This document shows positions 27,435 through 36,060 of a stretch of DNA of 38,244 nucleotides, piece by piece (position 1 is the first letter of the stretch; every line of letters starts with the position of its first letter). The stretch is taken from the NCBI GenBank assembly GCA_019243205.1, contig JAFAUR010000105.1, positions 1-38,244 of the forward strand. Direction: 5' to 3'. A program made the position numbers and the translations under genes. Origin of the DNA: Acidobacteriaceae bacterium (GTDB taxonomy: Bacteria > Acidobacteriota > Terriglobia > Bryobacterales > Bryobacteraceae). The notes below the pieces were generated by a model. It was given only the letters and a program-made list of their open reading frames with translations, made no database searches and had not been told where the DNA came from.

Positions 27435-30113
27435 CTACTCTGAACCCAGCTGTTCTCGCTCCTGCATTCTGAACACATAGTTCCCGGATCCGATCTGGCA
27501 CACAACGTCACCGCCCATCCGTGTAACAGAAGTGATACCAGGAACAGGCGTCTGTGCGGGCATGCCATTCAGCCACACTCTTTTACCGCTCTCCACCAGA
27601 GCCGGATCTTCCAGTTTGAGCAGAGGGAAGTGCACGCTCGCGGTTGAGCCGACAGGAATTCTTACCTTCAGTTCATAACCGGCGCCTATCCGGGCCCACG
27701 CGCTCGACACTTGACCCCGGATGGTTTGGGTGGACGCTGACGCCCAGCTGAGGCCATGAACCAGCTGCGGCTCTATGCGCACGCTTTCGAATGCAACCCC
27801 TTGCCCGCGGTTGATCCCGGCGAGCGTATTGTAGAGAAACGTTCCAGCGCTTGCGAACATGTGGTGATCGTGGGAATTCATCTCAGGCCCGGTGCGCTCC
27901 TGCCAAAGCTCCCAAAGCGTGGTTGCTCCGCGTGCCAGCATGAAGCCGTAACCGGGATAATCAGGTTGCGTTAAGACTTCGTAAGCGAGGTCGGCGTGCC
28001 CGTGCGAAGCTAGCACCGGAAACAGATACTTGGTTGCCAGAATGCCGGTCGTGAGGTGCACGTTGTGGTAGTAGTTCAGATCATCGAGAAGTTGATTCAT
28101 GGTGGGCCCCTCCGCCTGCGAGGGCATGGCATGGGCGTCAAGAGCCAGGACCTGCGCTGCCTGTGATCCCGTATCGTAGACTCCCTGAGCGTTCGCAAAG
28201 CGGCGGACGAATGCTTCCCGGACGGAGTTGGTCAGGTCCCGATAATGGGCCTCGTCTTCCGTTTTACCGAGTACTTTAGCTGCCATCGTGACGGCACTAA
28301 GGCTCTTGATGTATGCCCAGGTGCCCGCCAGAATCTTCGAGCTGGGGTCGATCGCTACCCAGTCCCCGAATTTTGAATAATCGAGAATCCCGGAGGGTGC
28401 ATGCCGGTGGAGAAACTCTGTCCAGGCTTTGATGCCTTCGTAATGCTGCTCTAAAATGCGGCGGTCACCGTAGTATTCGTACATGTACTCGACAATCAGT
28501 GGATACGCGAGACCCCAGGCCGGATCTCCCTCTCTGTTCAAGCCGAACATCCTGATGTAGGGCACGATATCGGGAACTTCGCCGCCGTCTCCTTGCGCGT
28601 CTCTAATATCTCGGAGGAAATTCGTGTAGAACGCCGCCATATCGAAGTTCATGATGGCCGTTTCGGCGGAGAGATGAGCGTCGCCCATCCATCCGAGTCG
28701 TTCGTCGCGCTGATCGCAGTCCGTTGGAATGCTGACGAGGTTAGTCTTGATGCTCCAGACGAACATGTGTTGAATTCCGTTCAGCATCGAGAGCGAGGAG
28801 GAGAAGTTGCCTATGGTTTCCACCGCGGAGTGAACCTCGCGCGCCCGCACCGAATCGAGCGTCGGCACTCCGGGAAAGCCGCTCACTTCCGCGTATCGAA
28901 AGCCGTGGTATGTGAAGTGCGCTTCGTACTCCTCGCCATTTGGGTCTCCGCGAAGAATATAGGTGTCCGTCGAGCGGGCAGATCTTAGATTGTCGACCCG
29001 TATGGTGCCGTCCGGATCTGCGAGCTCGGCGTACCGGATGCGTACTTTCGTGCCCGAGGCGCCTTGCACCTTGATACGTACCCAGCCGCTCAGATTCTGC
29101 CCGAAGTCGTATACATAAACTCCGGGAGCCGCTTCCATCATTTTGTGCGGTGTCAGGGTATCAACCACCTTGACCGGTGGCATCATCTGTGATGACATTC
29201 TGGGCGACCACGAATCAGCTAATTTTGCTGGCGTGCCGTGGTCGGAGCAGTCATTGGTGTCCCAATCCGGTACTGCCAGGCGGCCATCGTAAGTTTCACC
29301 ATCGTAGATGTCATCGAGTGTGATCGGGCTTTTCAGGGTTTGCCATCCCGAATCGGAAATCACTGAGAACGTTGTGCTGTCTTCGTAAGTTCCGCGAAGC
29401 TCACAAATCAGCTTCGGCTCCACTCCGGTCGATTTGCTGTACCAGCTCCTTCCCAGCAACACCGCAATTGTGTTCTTCCCCCGCAACAGATCGGGTCCAA
29501 GATCGTACGTCGAATACAAGGTCCGCTTGCCGTAATCGGTCCAGGCCGGGTCAAGAACGCGGTCCCCAACCTTCTTCCCGTTCACGTGCAGTTCGTAATA
29601 GCCCGCCACACCGATGAACAACCGGGCGCGCCTGACGGGTTTTGCGACGTCGAAGGTGTCGCGCAGTAACCGTCCGCCAGTGATCCACTTCGCGCTCCAA
29701 TCGGCAGGCGTCAGAACGCCGGTGCTAAAGGTTGCCGTTTCGCTCCAAGGGCTCGCGTTGCCCGAGCGATCCCAATAGCGCACTCGCCAGAAGTAATCGG
29801 TGTCGGAGGTCAGGGGCTTGCCGGCGTATGCGATCTGCGTCGATTCCGAAGAGTCAATCCGTCCGGAGTCCCAGACGAGTTCCTTCGCGAAACGCGCGTT
29901 CCGGGCCACCTGAATCGCGTAAGCTTGTTGGCTTTCCGCCCGCTCAGAGTGGTTCAACACCCACGCGAAGCGCGGCAAAGGCACATCTACCGCTTGCGGA
30001 TTTTTCAGATATTCGGAACGCAGAGAAGAAGGAGGGAGCGGTCCGGCAAAACAAATTGGAATGGAGAAGAAAACGAGGACGAGATCCCAAATCAGGGAAA
30101 AGCGAGCAGCCAA
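27435..30113 (-). CDS. Exported alpha-L-rhamnosidase (GH78)
   Basis: Signal peptide; LRSEYLKNPQAVDVPLPRFAWVL; AKWITGG; YDFGQNLSGWVRIKVQG; PTDCDQRDERLGWMGDAHLSAETAIMNFD; GATTLWELW. TTG start with AGGAGG SD 8 nt upstream. Confidence 0.95.
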   Translation of the reverse strand: MAARFSLIWDLVLVFFSIPICFAGPLPPSSLRSEYLKNPQAVDVPLPRFAWVLNHSERAESQQAYAIQVARNARFAKELVWDSGRIDSSESTQIAYAGKPLTSDTDYFWRVRYWDRSGNASPWSETATFSTGVLTPADWSAKWITGGRLLRDTFDVAKPVRRARLFIGVAGYYELHVNGKKVGDRVLDPAWTDYGKRTLYSTYDLGPDLLRGKNTIAVLLGRSWYSKSTGVEPKLICELRGTYEDSTTFSVISDSGWQTLKSPITLDDIYDGETYDGRLAVPDWDTNDCSDHGTPAKLADSWSPRMSSQMMPPVKVVDTLTPHKMMEAAPGVYVYDFGQNLSGWVRIKVQGASGTKVRIRYAELADPDGTIRVDNLRSARSTDTYILRGDPNGEEYEAHFTYHGFRYAEVSGFPGVPTLDSVRAREVHSAVETIGNFSSSLSMLNGIQHMFVWSIKTNLVSIPTDCDQRDERLGWMGDAHLSAETAIMNFDMAAFYTNFLRDIRDAQGDGGEVPDIVPYIRMFGLNREGDPAWGLAYPLIVEYMYEYYGDRRILEQHYEGIKAWTEFLHRHAPSGILDYSKFGDWVAIDPSSKILAGTWAYIKSLSAVTMAAKVLGKTEDEAHYRDLTNSVREAFVRRFANAQGVYDTGSQAAQVLALDAHAMPSQAEGPTMNQLLDDLNYYHNVHLTTGILATKYLFPVLASHGHADLAYEVLTQPDYPGYGFMLARGATTLWELWQERTGPEMNSHDHHMFASAGTFLYNTLAGINRGQGVAFESVRIEPQLVHGLSWASASTQTIRGQVSSAWARIGAGYELKVRIPVGSTASVHFPLLKLEDPALVESGKRVWLNGMPAQTPVPGITSVTRMGGDVVCQIGSGNYVFRMQEREQLGSE

Positions 30114-30148
30114 AAAAGGATCCTCCTGGTTGAGGGCTCAGGAGGATC
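30111..30148 (-). terminator. Intrinsic terminator of the ECF operon; 3' arm contains the GH78 Shine-Dalgarno
   Basis: Minus strand: GATCCTCCTG-agccctcaac-CAGGAGGATC-C-TTTTTT-G; 10-bp perfect stem plus T6. Confidence 0.8.
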
Positions 30149-30192
30149 TTACTACAGCATCGGGAAGCGTTTTTCTGAATTCGCGTCGCCCA

Positions 30193-31014
30193 CTATTCCT
30201 GCGGCGGCGGTCCACCGGCGCCTGGTCCTGCCCACGGCCCCCTGTGACTTGGCGCATCCTGAACCGTGTAGTCAGACGGCACTTGAAAGAGAGTTGCTGC
30301 AGGCTCTGTGCGCTGGATATTGGTTACGGCGTATGTGGACTGGCCCATTCTGGGATCGCTGCGTTTTGCCACCACGATAATCTGTAGATCCGGCGAATAC
30401 CAGGTTTCGCTGGTCGAGACGATCGGCTGTGCATTCCCGACCGCTCCAGCCGCGATCGTACGCGTGGTGCTCTTACCTTGCGCGGTGACGCCGTTGATCG
30501 TCTGCGTGCCTAAATCAGCAACCGCCCGATTTACGTTCGCGCTCGTATTGCTGTCCTCGCCGCGCGGAGGATGTGGAGGTGTACCGGCCGGAGCTGAGTC
30601 GGTAGACGGAGTCCGAATCGCGTGACGAGTTGCGATCTTCGTTTGAGGATTTAAGACATAGCTATATCCAGCGACGGTATCGGAAATGAAAGTCAGTGTC
30701 ACCGGCCCGTTCTGCGCGAGCGGACCGCCCGTGATAGTTTGTTGCTCATACGTCCGGCCCTGGTCATCACGTGCAACTTGCGCGGTGTTCGTGCGCTGGA
30801 TGGTATTACCTCCGGATAGCGTTTGAGTGAACTGGGTGGTGACGGTAGCCGAGTATGGCGCGCCCGTTACCACTTTGCCCCCGTGTCCAAACCCGCCTAG
30901 ACCAAACGGGTCGGGCCCAAAGCCATTGTGTGACCGCGGTCCACCCGGCCCTTGCGCGTACGCGCCGGCTGCGGCCAGTAAAGTGATTGCCGCCGCACAG
31001 ATTGTTTTCTTCAT
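30193..31014 (-). CDS. Hypothetical exported protein downstream of ECF sigma/anti-sigma
   Basis: MKKTICAAAITLLAAAGAYAQ signal peptide; AGAGGAGA SD; start trimmed. Confidence 0.8.
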   Translation of the reverse strand: MKKTICAAAITLLAAAGAYAQGPGGPRSHNGFGPDPFGLGGFGHGGKVVTGAPYSATVTTQFTQTLSGGNTIQRTNTAQVARDDQGRTYEQQTITGGPLAQNGPVTLTFISDTVAGYSYVLNPQTKIATRHAIRTPSTDSAPAGTPPHPPRGEDSNTSANVNRAVADLGTQTINGVTAQGKSTTRTIAAGAVGNAQPIVSTSETWYSPDLQIIVVAKRSDPRMGQSTYAVTNIQRTEPAATLFQVPSDYTVQDAPSHRGPWAGPGAGGPPPQE

Positions 31015-31051
31015 TTTGTTTCTCCTCTGCAATCTCACAAAACATCTATGG

Positions 31052-31699
31052 TTATTCGGCACTTAGAACGTGAACACCCAACGGCTGGCCATCCGCGCCA
31101 ACCAGAACGTCAGCCAGAACCGGGTGATCAGAGATTTCGTCCTGACTGGAGATCGGCTCAAAAACAACTCCTGCTTCCGTTAGCGAAGACGCAGGCATTT
31201 CCATCTGCACTACGTGAGGCCCACTCAACGCCAAATCCGGGTTCGAGTAAGGAAGAGATACGAACGTCTCGCCGTCAAACTCAATCAGATTCGTCAAGCT
31301 CGCGGTAGTGTGTGCGACGCGCCGTACACCACGGTCCCAATTTCTGCCGGCCAGAACCAAAACCGTGAACGCAAGCATGGCGGCAATACCCAGGCTCCAA
31401 ATAAAGCGACGCAAGGAACCCGAGGCCGGGATCGTGCGAGACCGGATTTCGCGCCGGTCCAACTCTCTTACGAGGGTCTCGCGACGTCCGGTTTCGTCTT
31501 GCGGCCAAGCTGAAGCGACGGCTGATTCCAAGTCGGCAGATAAAGCCGTGAGCGCCTGAAAGTGACATCTGCAGTTCTGGCAGGTCCGAAAATGCGTGCG
31601 AACTTGCTCAGCCTCTTTCTGGCAAGCTTCGCCGTCGATAAAGCGAATCAGTACATCCTCGCTTATATGGCTCCGGTTGACATCATCTGAATTTGTCAT
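31052..31699 (-). CDS. Zinc-finger anti-sigma factor-like membrane protein
   Basis: HFRTCQNC (HxxxCxxC) near N-terminus; single TM FIWSLGIAAMLAFTVLVLAG; ATGA overlap with the sigma gene. Confidence 0.85.
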   Translation of the reverse strand: MTNSDDVNRSHISEDVLIRFIDGEACQKEAEQVRTHFRTCQNCRCHFQALTALSADLESAVASAWPQDETGRRETLVRELDRREIRSRTIPASGSLRRFIWSLGIAAMLAFTVLVLAGRNWDRGVRRVAHTTASLTNLIEFDGETFVSLPYSNPDLALSGPHVVQMEMPASSLTEAGVVFEPISSQDEISDHPVLADVLVGADGQPLGVHVLSAE

Positions 31700-32256
31700 A
31701 CCGTTTCCCTCAACCTTTCTAGCCCTCGCTGAATGTTTTCTCCGACCGTAGACACGGAAAGGGCCAAAATGTCCGCGATTTCCCGATACTTGAGGCCCTG
31801 GGTTCGCAGAACTATACATTCGCGCTGCGACCGGCTCAACTGCGCCAGGGCCTGCCGCAGCCTGTGCTGCCGTTCCTGGGCGAGCAACTGATCTTCCGGG
31901 GAGGGGTTTGGCGCCTCAAAATCTGATCCCGTCGGCTGCTCCGGTAACGGATCAGTTCGTTTGGCGCGGAAGGAAGTCTGAGAGGTTCGCGCCAAATTGT
32001 GGGCGACTCGATACAGCCAAGCTCTCAGATTCGTGCGCTCGCCTCCCGCAAGCAAATGGCTGTGAAGCTTTAAAAACGCCTCCTGCACAATATCTTGTGC
32101 GGATTCCTTATCGACTCCTAAGAAGACCAGATAACGTAAGATCTGAAGGGCATCCTGATCGTAATGGTCGAGAACCGTTCTGCGAAGCACGGTTTCTCCC
32201 GAAAGCTCCGCTTTCCACCCGGCTGAGGCGAATGCGATGGACTCCGACTGCGCCAT
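31696..32256 (-). CDS. ECF RNA polymerase sigma factor (sigma-70 family)
   Basis: DKESAQDIVQEAFLKLHSHL; RAWLYRVAHNLA; ALAQLSRSQRECIVLRTQGLKYREIADILALSVSTVGENIQRGLERLR. Confidence 0.95.
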   Translation of the reverse strand: MAQSESIAFASAGWKAELSGETVLRRTVLDHYDQDALQILRYLVFLGVDKESAQDIVQEAFLKLHSHLLAGGERTNLRAWLYRVAHNLARTSQTSFRAKRTDPLPEQPTGSDFEAPNPSPEDQLLAQERQHRLRQALAQLSRSQRECIVLRTQGLKYREIADILALSVSTVGENIQRGLERLRETV

Positions 32257-32315
32257 GACCTAAAACCAAGTATGGTCCAGATTTGAATTGTCGCCGGGCC
32301 AGAGCAGGTTCAGGT

Positions 32316-32380
32316 CAGGACCACAGAGGGACTTTGTGGGGAGTTGCACTTGGGGTTGGGGAAAAGCCCTCTGTGGCCTG
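32316..32380. repeat. Long imperfect inverted repeat with G-rich loop upstream of the ECF sigma gene
   Basis: CAGG-a-CCACAGAGGG (32316-32330) pairs with CCCTCTGTGG-CCTG (32367-32380); loop holds three GGGG runs on the + strand. Confidence 0.75.
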
Positions 32381-32450
32381 CCGTCTCGCATGCTAGGTAT
32401 CTATGAAACAAGCGAGTCGGCCGTTTTTCCGGTCGTGAGGAGAAATTGTT

Positions 32451-32903
32451 TTAAAAAATGACCGAGTCTATGACGTGGATAATCCCGTTTGTAGAGGGCA
32501 GGTCAGATCTGATCAGACGCGAATTCTCAATTCGAACCCCGTCCTGATCTTTCTCAATACGCAAAGTTCGTCCCCCGACGTTCTTTACGCTGTCGCATAG
32601 GCGCAAGTCGTACTCTTCCATACCGCCTGCAACCAAATGCCGGTCCAGGAAATCCTGCGCATCCGGCGGAGAGTAGTTCTGCATACCCCGATTCGATACG
32701 GCAAATAGGGTATGCAGCCCGCTATGGCGCAGTACTCCATCCAGTCCTGCCTTCCGAACTATGTGCGCGAACTCCGAACATTCGTCGAGGCTCCCTAGGG
32801 TTTCGGCGAGGTTGTGTGTCTCGAGCTTCTCGTCTAGATCGGAACTGACCGTTTGATCCTGATTGATGCCCTCTTGACTTGCCAAGCTACAGTATATGGA
32901 CAT
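32451..32903 (-). CDS. Fasciclin domain protein
   Basis: FAHIVRKAGLDGVLRHSGLHTLFAVSNRGM...FLDRHLVAGG...GGRTLRIEKDQDGVRIENSRLIRSDLPSTNGIIHVIDSVIF; start uncertain. Confidence 0.8.
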   Translation of the reverse strand: MSIYCSLASQEGINQDQTVSSDLDEKLETHNLAETLGSLDECSEFAHIVRKAGLDGVLRHSGLHTLFAVSNRGMQNYSPPDAQDFLDRHLVAGGMEEYDLRLCDSVKNVGGRTLRIEKDQDGVRIENSRLIRSDLPSTNGIIHVIDSVIF

Positions 32904-33417
32904 GAAGCTTCTTGCGTTACTCGCACTCTTACCCACTGCCGTTGTGTCTGTTGCTTCTGCCGCTGAAAGCACCCATGTCCTGACAGACGATTTGGTCAAG
33001 CATTGGCAGACTTCGAGAGACTTCTCGGTAGCGGTCGCCGAGGCAATGCCCGAGGATGCGTACAGCTTCAAAGCATCCGAACCGGAGATGAATTTTGGCG
33101 AACAGATCAATCACATCGCGCTGGCGAATGCGAACTATTGTTCGGCGGCGCTCGGCACGAAATCATCTGTTGTCAAGGGCGCCGACAACTCCAAAAACAC
33201 CGCCATCAAGAACCTGGAAGATTCGTATGATTTCTGCCTCAACGGACTGAAGAAGCTCTCGGATGCGGAGTTACAGGACACAGTCTCAACTCGGAGTGGT
33301 TCTATTACAAAATTCGACTTGTTCTGGGGCGCTTTCACGCACGCTGCTCATCATCGCGGCCAGACAGAAGTGTACCTTCGCCTGAAAGGGATCACGCCTC
33401 CTGCTTACAAGTTCTGA
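32896..33417 (+). CDS. Exported DinB family protein
   Basis: Signal peptide MDMKLLALLALLPTAVVSVASAAES; MNFGEQINHIALANANYC; FDLFWGAFTHAAHHRGQTEVYLRLKGITPP. Start 32896 or 32902. Confidence 0.88.
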   Translation: MDMKLLALLALLPTAVVSVASAAESTHVLTDDLVKHWQTSRDFSVAVAEAMPEDAYSFKASEPEMNFGEQINHIALANANYCSAALGTKSSVVKGADNSKNTAIKNLEDSYDFCLNGLKKLSDAELQDTVSTRSGSITKFDLFWGAFTHAAHHRGQTEVYLRLKGITPPAYKF

Positions 33418-33435
33418 GCCGGCCGCCATGGGAGA

Positions 33436-34284
33436 ATGCGGTACGTGATTGAGATTGTTGGAAATTACGCGCCCCGGTCCCAGCCGAAGGCCGTGATCTT
33501 CGATTTTGACGGCACGCTTTCATTAATTCGTTCAGGCTGGATGGACGTGATGGTGCCGCTTTGTGTCGAGCAACTCCGAGGGACGGGTAGCAGCGAATCT
33601 GACGGAGAACTGACCCGAGTGGTGGAAGAGTTCGTGTGGCGGCTGACCGGTAAAGAGACCATCTACCAGATGATGGCGCTTGCCGATGCAATCAAAGAAC
33701 GCGGCGGCATTTCTCTTGAGCCACTCGCTTATAAAAGGATGTATCTGGACCGCCTGCATGCCCGCATTCGGTCTCGACTGGACGCGCTTCGAAGCCGCAG
33801 CGTGGCGCCCGATGAATATCTCGTACCCGGTGCGCGGCGCACTTTAGAACTGCTGAAATCCCGAGGTCTCCGCCTCTATCTCGCGAGTGGAACAGATGAC
33901 GCGAACGTCAAAGAAGAGGCCGCTCTGCTCGATATCGACCGCTATTTCGGCGAGAATATTTTCGGTGCGAAAGATGATCTCTCCAGCTTCTCTAAAGCTT
34001 TGCTCGTGAAGAAAATCGTTTCTCAGGCGGGATTTCGTGCGAGTGAGCTCCTCGTTTTCGGCGATGGTTATGTGGAGATTGAAGAAGTAAAAAGAGTTGG
34101 TGGAACGGCTGTGGGTATGGCAACCGCGGAACCGGAATGTCTCGAAATCGATTCTTGGAAGCGGGAGCGCCTGATCCGAGTCGGTGCGGATTTCGTTATG
34201 CCTAATTTTCTCGATTGGAACGAGTTGAGTGAAACGCTGTTCGAGGGCAAATTAGCAGAAACGCTTGCGATCCGGCAAAATTAA
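33436..34284 (+). CDS. HAD superfamily hydrolase
   Basis: KAVIFDFDGTLSLIRSGW; LYLASGTDD; LLVFGDGYVEIEEVKRVGGTAVG. Confidence 0.9.
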   Translation: MRYVIEIVGNYAPRSQPKAVIFDFDGTLSLIRSGWMDVMVPLCVEQLRGTGSSESDGELTRVVEEFVWRLTGKETIYQMMALADAIKERGGISLEPLAYKRMYLDRLHARIRSRLDALRSRSVAPDEYLVPGARRTLELLKSRGLRLYLASGTDDANVKEEAALLDIDRYFGENIFGAKDDLSSFSKALLVKKIVSQAGFRASELLVFGDGYVEIEEVKRVGGTAVGMATAEPECLEIDSWKRERLIRVGADFVMPNFLDWNELSETLFEGKLAETLAIRQN

Positions 34285-34291
34285 TTCTGAA

Positions 34292-34320
34292 TTGACAAGC
34301 AAGGCGAGGTTGTCTATGAA
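34292..34320 (+). promoter_or_regulatory. Sigma-70-type promoter upstream of the LuxR-type response regulator
   Basis: TTGACA (34292-34297), 17-nt spacer, TATGAA (34315-34320). Confidence 0.65.
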
Positions 34321-34406
34321 TTGGGGCATCTGCCGAAAATACCGTTACGTTCATTCACCGGTTGGCATCTTAACACCGAGGTATACAGTTGACGTCCCGC
34401 ATTCCA

Positions 34407-35036
34407 ATGACTTCTGAGGCTGCGAATCCAGCTCTGCCGCGCCTACTGTTGGCAGACGATCACCACCTCATCCTTGATGCTTTGCAGGCCATGATGAGGA
34501 GCGAATTCAACGTTCTGGCTGTGGATAACAGCCAGGCTTTCATTACCGCAGCGGAAGGCTTCGAGCCACACGTTGCGATTCTCGACGTGAGTATGCCGGG
34601 CGGCGATGGATTCATCACTGCTCGGAAAATATTGGAACGCAAACCAAATCTGCCTATCGTGTTCCTATCGATGCACGGTGACCGGAGCTACATAGACCAG
34701 GCAGCGCAGGTCGGAGCCAAAGCATATCTGTCCAAACGCGCTCCCGCACAAGAGCTTATGTCTGCCATTCACGCGGTTTTGGAAGGCGAATCACTGCTGC
34801 CGCCAAGTCCCAGCAGGTCGGATTCCGGTCCCCAATCCGCCAAACCAGAACTAACTTCGAGGCAGCGCGAAGTTCTGCGCTTGATTGCACTCGGATGCAG
34901 TGCGAAAGACATAGCGAACGAGCTAAATATCTCCGTACGCACCGCTGAGTTCCACCGAGCCGCGATCATGCAGCGCCTTGGTCTTCACTCCACTGCCCAA
35001 ATGACGCGTTACGCGCTCGCCAATAATCTGGGGTAA
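34407..35036 (+). CDS. NarL/FixJ-type response regulator (receiver + LuxR HTH)
   Basis: LLLADDHHLILDAL; VAILDVSMPGGDGF; AKAYLSKRAP; LTSRQREVLRLIALGCSAKDIANELNISVRTAEFHRAAIMQRLG. ORF opens at TTG 34389. Confidence 0.94.
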   Translation: MTSEAANPALPRLLLADDHHLILDALQAMMRSEFNVLAVDNSQAFITAAEGFEPHVAILDVSMPGGDGFITARKILERKPNLPIVFLSMHGDRSYIDQAAQVGAKAYLSKRAPAQELMSAIHAVLEGESLLPPSPSRSDSGPQSAKPELTSRQREVLRLIALGCSAKDIANELNISVRTAEFHRAAIMQRLGLHSTAQMTRYALANNLG

Positions 35037-35186
35037 TCCCCCATTCGATTCAGGGCACCGGTTCACTTGGGCGCGTGGGGATTCGCCTTCACGCGCTATT
35101 TCTCTTTCATAAGCAAATCTGCGGATACCTATGAGCCGTAACGGCTTGCTCGGGTGATGCTCTTATGTATGGGAGTGAGACGAGTG

Positions 35187-35768
35187 ATGAATCTGAAAGC
35201 TTCTAAGATTTTTTCGGCGGTGGGAATGGCAGGGTTGCTGGCCTGTGGAGCGGGCGCACTGCTTGGCCAAGCCAGTGGCGGATCGACTCCGCAAATGGAT
35301 TCCGGGTCCAAAAAGATGATGAAATCGCCAGACACCGCATTTGCAATTAAGGCCGCGCAGGGCGGGTTGGCAGAGGTCAAACTCGGTCAACTGGCGGTAG
35401 AGAAGGCCGCCAATCCGGACGTCAAAGCATTCGGTCAGCAAATGGTCGACGACCATACCAAGGCCAATGACCAGCTTAAGTCAGTCGCACAGGGCGAAAA
35501 CATGACTCTGCCCGCGGACTTGGACGCGAAACAACAGGCGATGTACGACAAAATGTCCAAAATGTCGGGAGCGGATTTCGACAAGGCCTACGTCAAGGAT
35601 ATGGTCAAAGACCACGAAGAAGACGTAAAGGAGTTTCAGAAGGAGTCTACGAACGGGAAGGATCCCCAGATTAAGTCTTTCGCAACACAGACACTTCCTG
35701 TTCTGCAATCTCACCTGGACAAAATAAAAGGAATTCACGCGAAGATGGGCAACGGCTCATCGATGTAG
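35187..35768 (+). CDS. DUF4142-type exported protein
   Basis: Signal peptide; DTAFAIKAAQGGLAEVKLGQLAVEKAANPDVKAFGQQMVDDHTKANDQLK. Confidence 0.88.
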   Translation: MNLKASKIFSAVGMAGLLACGAGALLGQASGGSTPQMDSGSKKMMKSPDTAFAIKAAQGGLAEVKLGQLAVEKAANPDVKAFGQQMVDDHTKANDQLKSVAQGENMTLPADLDAKQQAMYDKMSKMSGADFDKAYVKDMVKDHEEDVKEFQKESTNGKDPQIKSFATQTLPVLQSHLDKIKGIHAKMGNGSSM

Positions 35769-35841
35769 CCGGTTTCGAAAACGAATAATGTCACAGCAGG
35801 GGGAGATCTGTGCTCTCACTTGGTGTGTAGGAGAAGCACAT

Positions 35842-36012
35842 ATGCTGCGACTGATTCTGATTATTCTTTTGTTTCTTTTGCTACTCGGGTCTCTGCCGAC
35901 TTGGCCTTATAGTACGGGTTGGGGCTACTATCCAAGCGGCGGTCTCGGGTTGCTCTTGATTGTCGTCCTGGTTATCGCGCTCGTCGGACGGCGCGGGGGC
36001 GTTGTTCCCTAG
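35842..36012 (+). CDS. DUF3309-type small membrane protein
   Basis: MLRLILIILLFLLLLGSLPTWPYSTGWGYYPSGGLGLLLIVVLVIALVGRR. Confidence 0.85.
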   Translation: MLRLILIILLFLLLLGSLPTWPYSTGWGYYPSGGLGLLLIVVLVIALVGRRGGVVP

Positions 36013-36030
36013 AACTCACCGAGCGGATCT

Positions 36031-36060
36031 GCCGCCTGTTTCGAAACAGGCGGCTTTTTT
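36031..36060 (+). terminator. Intrinsic terminator abutting the PfpI start codon
   Basis: GCCGCCTGTTTCGAAACAGGCGGC (perfect 24-nt palindrome) followed by TTTTTT. Confidence 0.88.

Noticed and set aside
35134-35146. AGCCGTaACGGCT palindrome before the DUF4142 gene
   Set aside because: Short (6-bp half-sites); could easily occur by chance, with no promoter context I could support.
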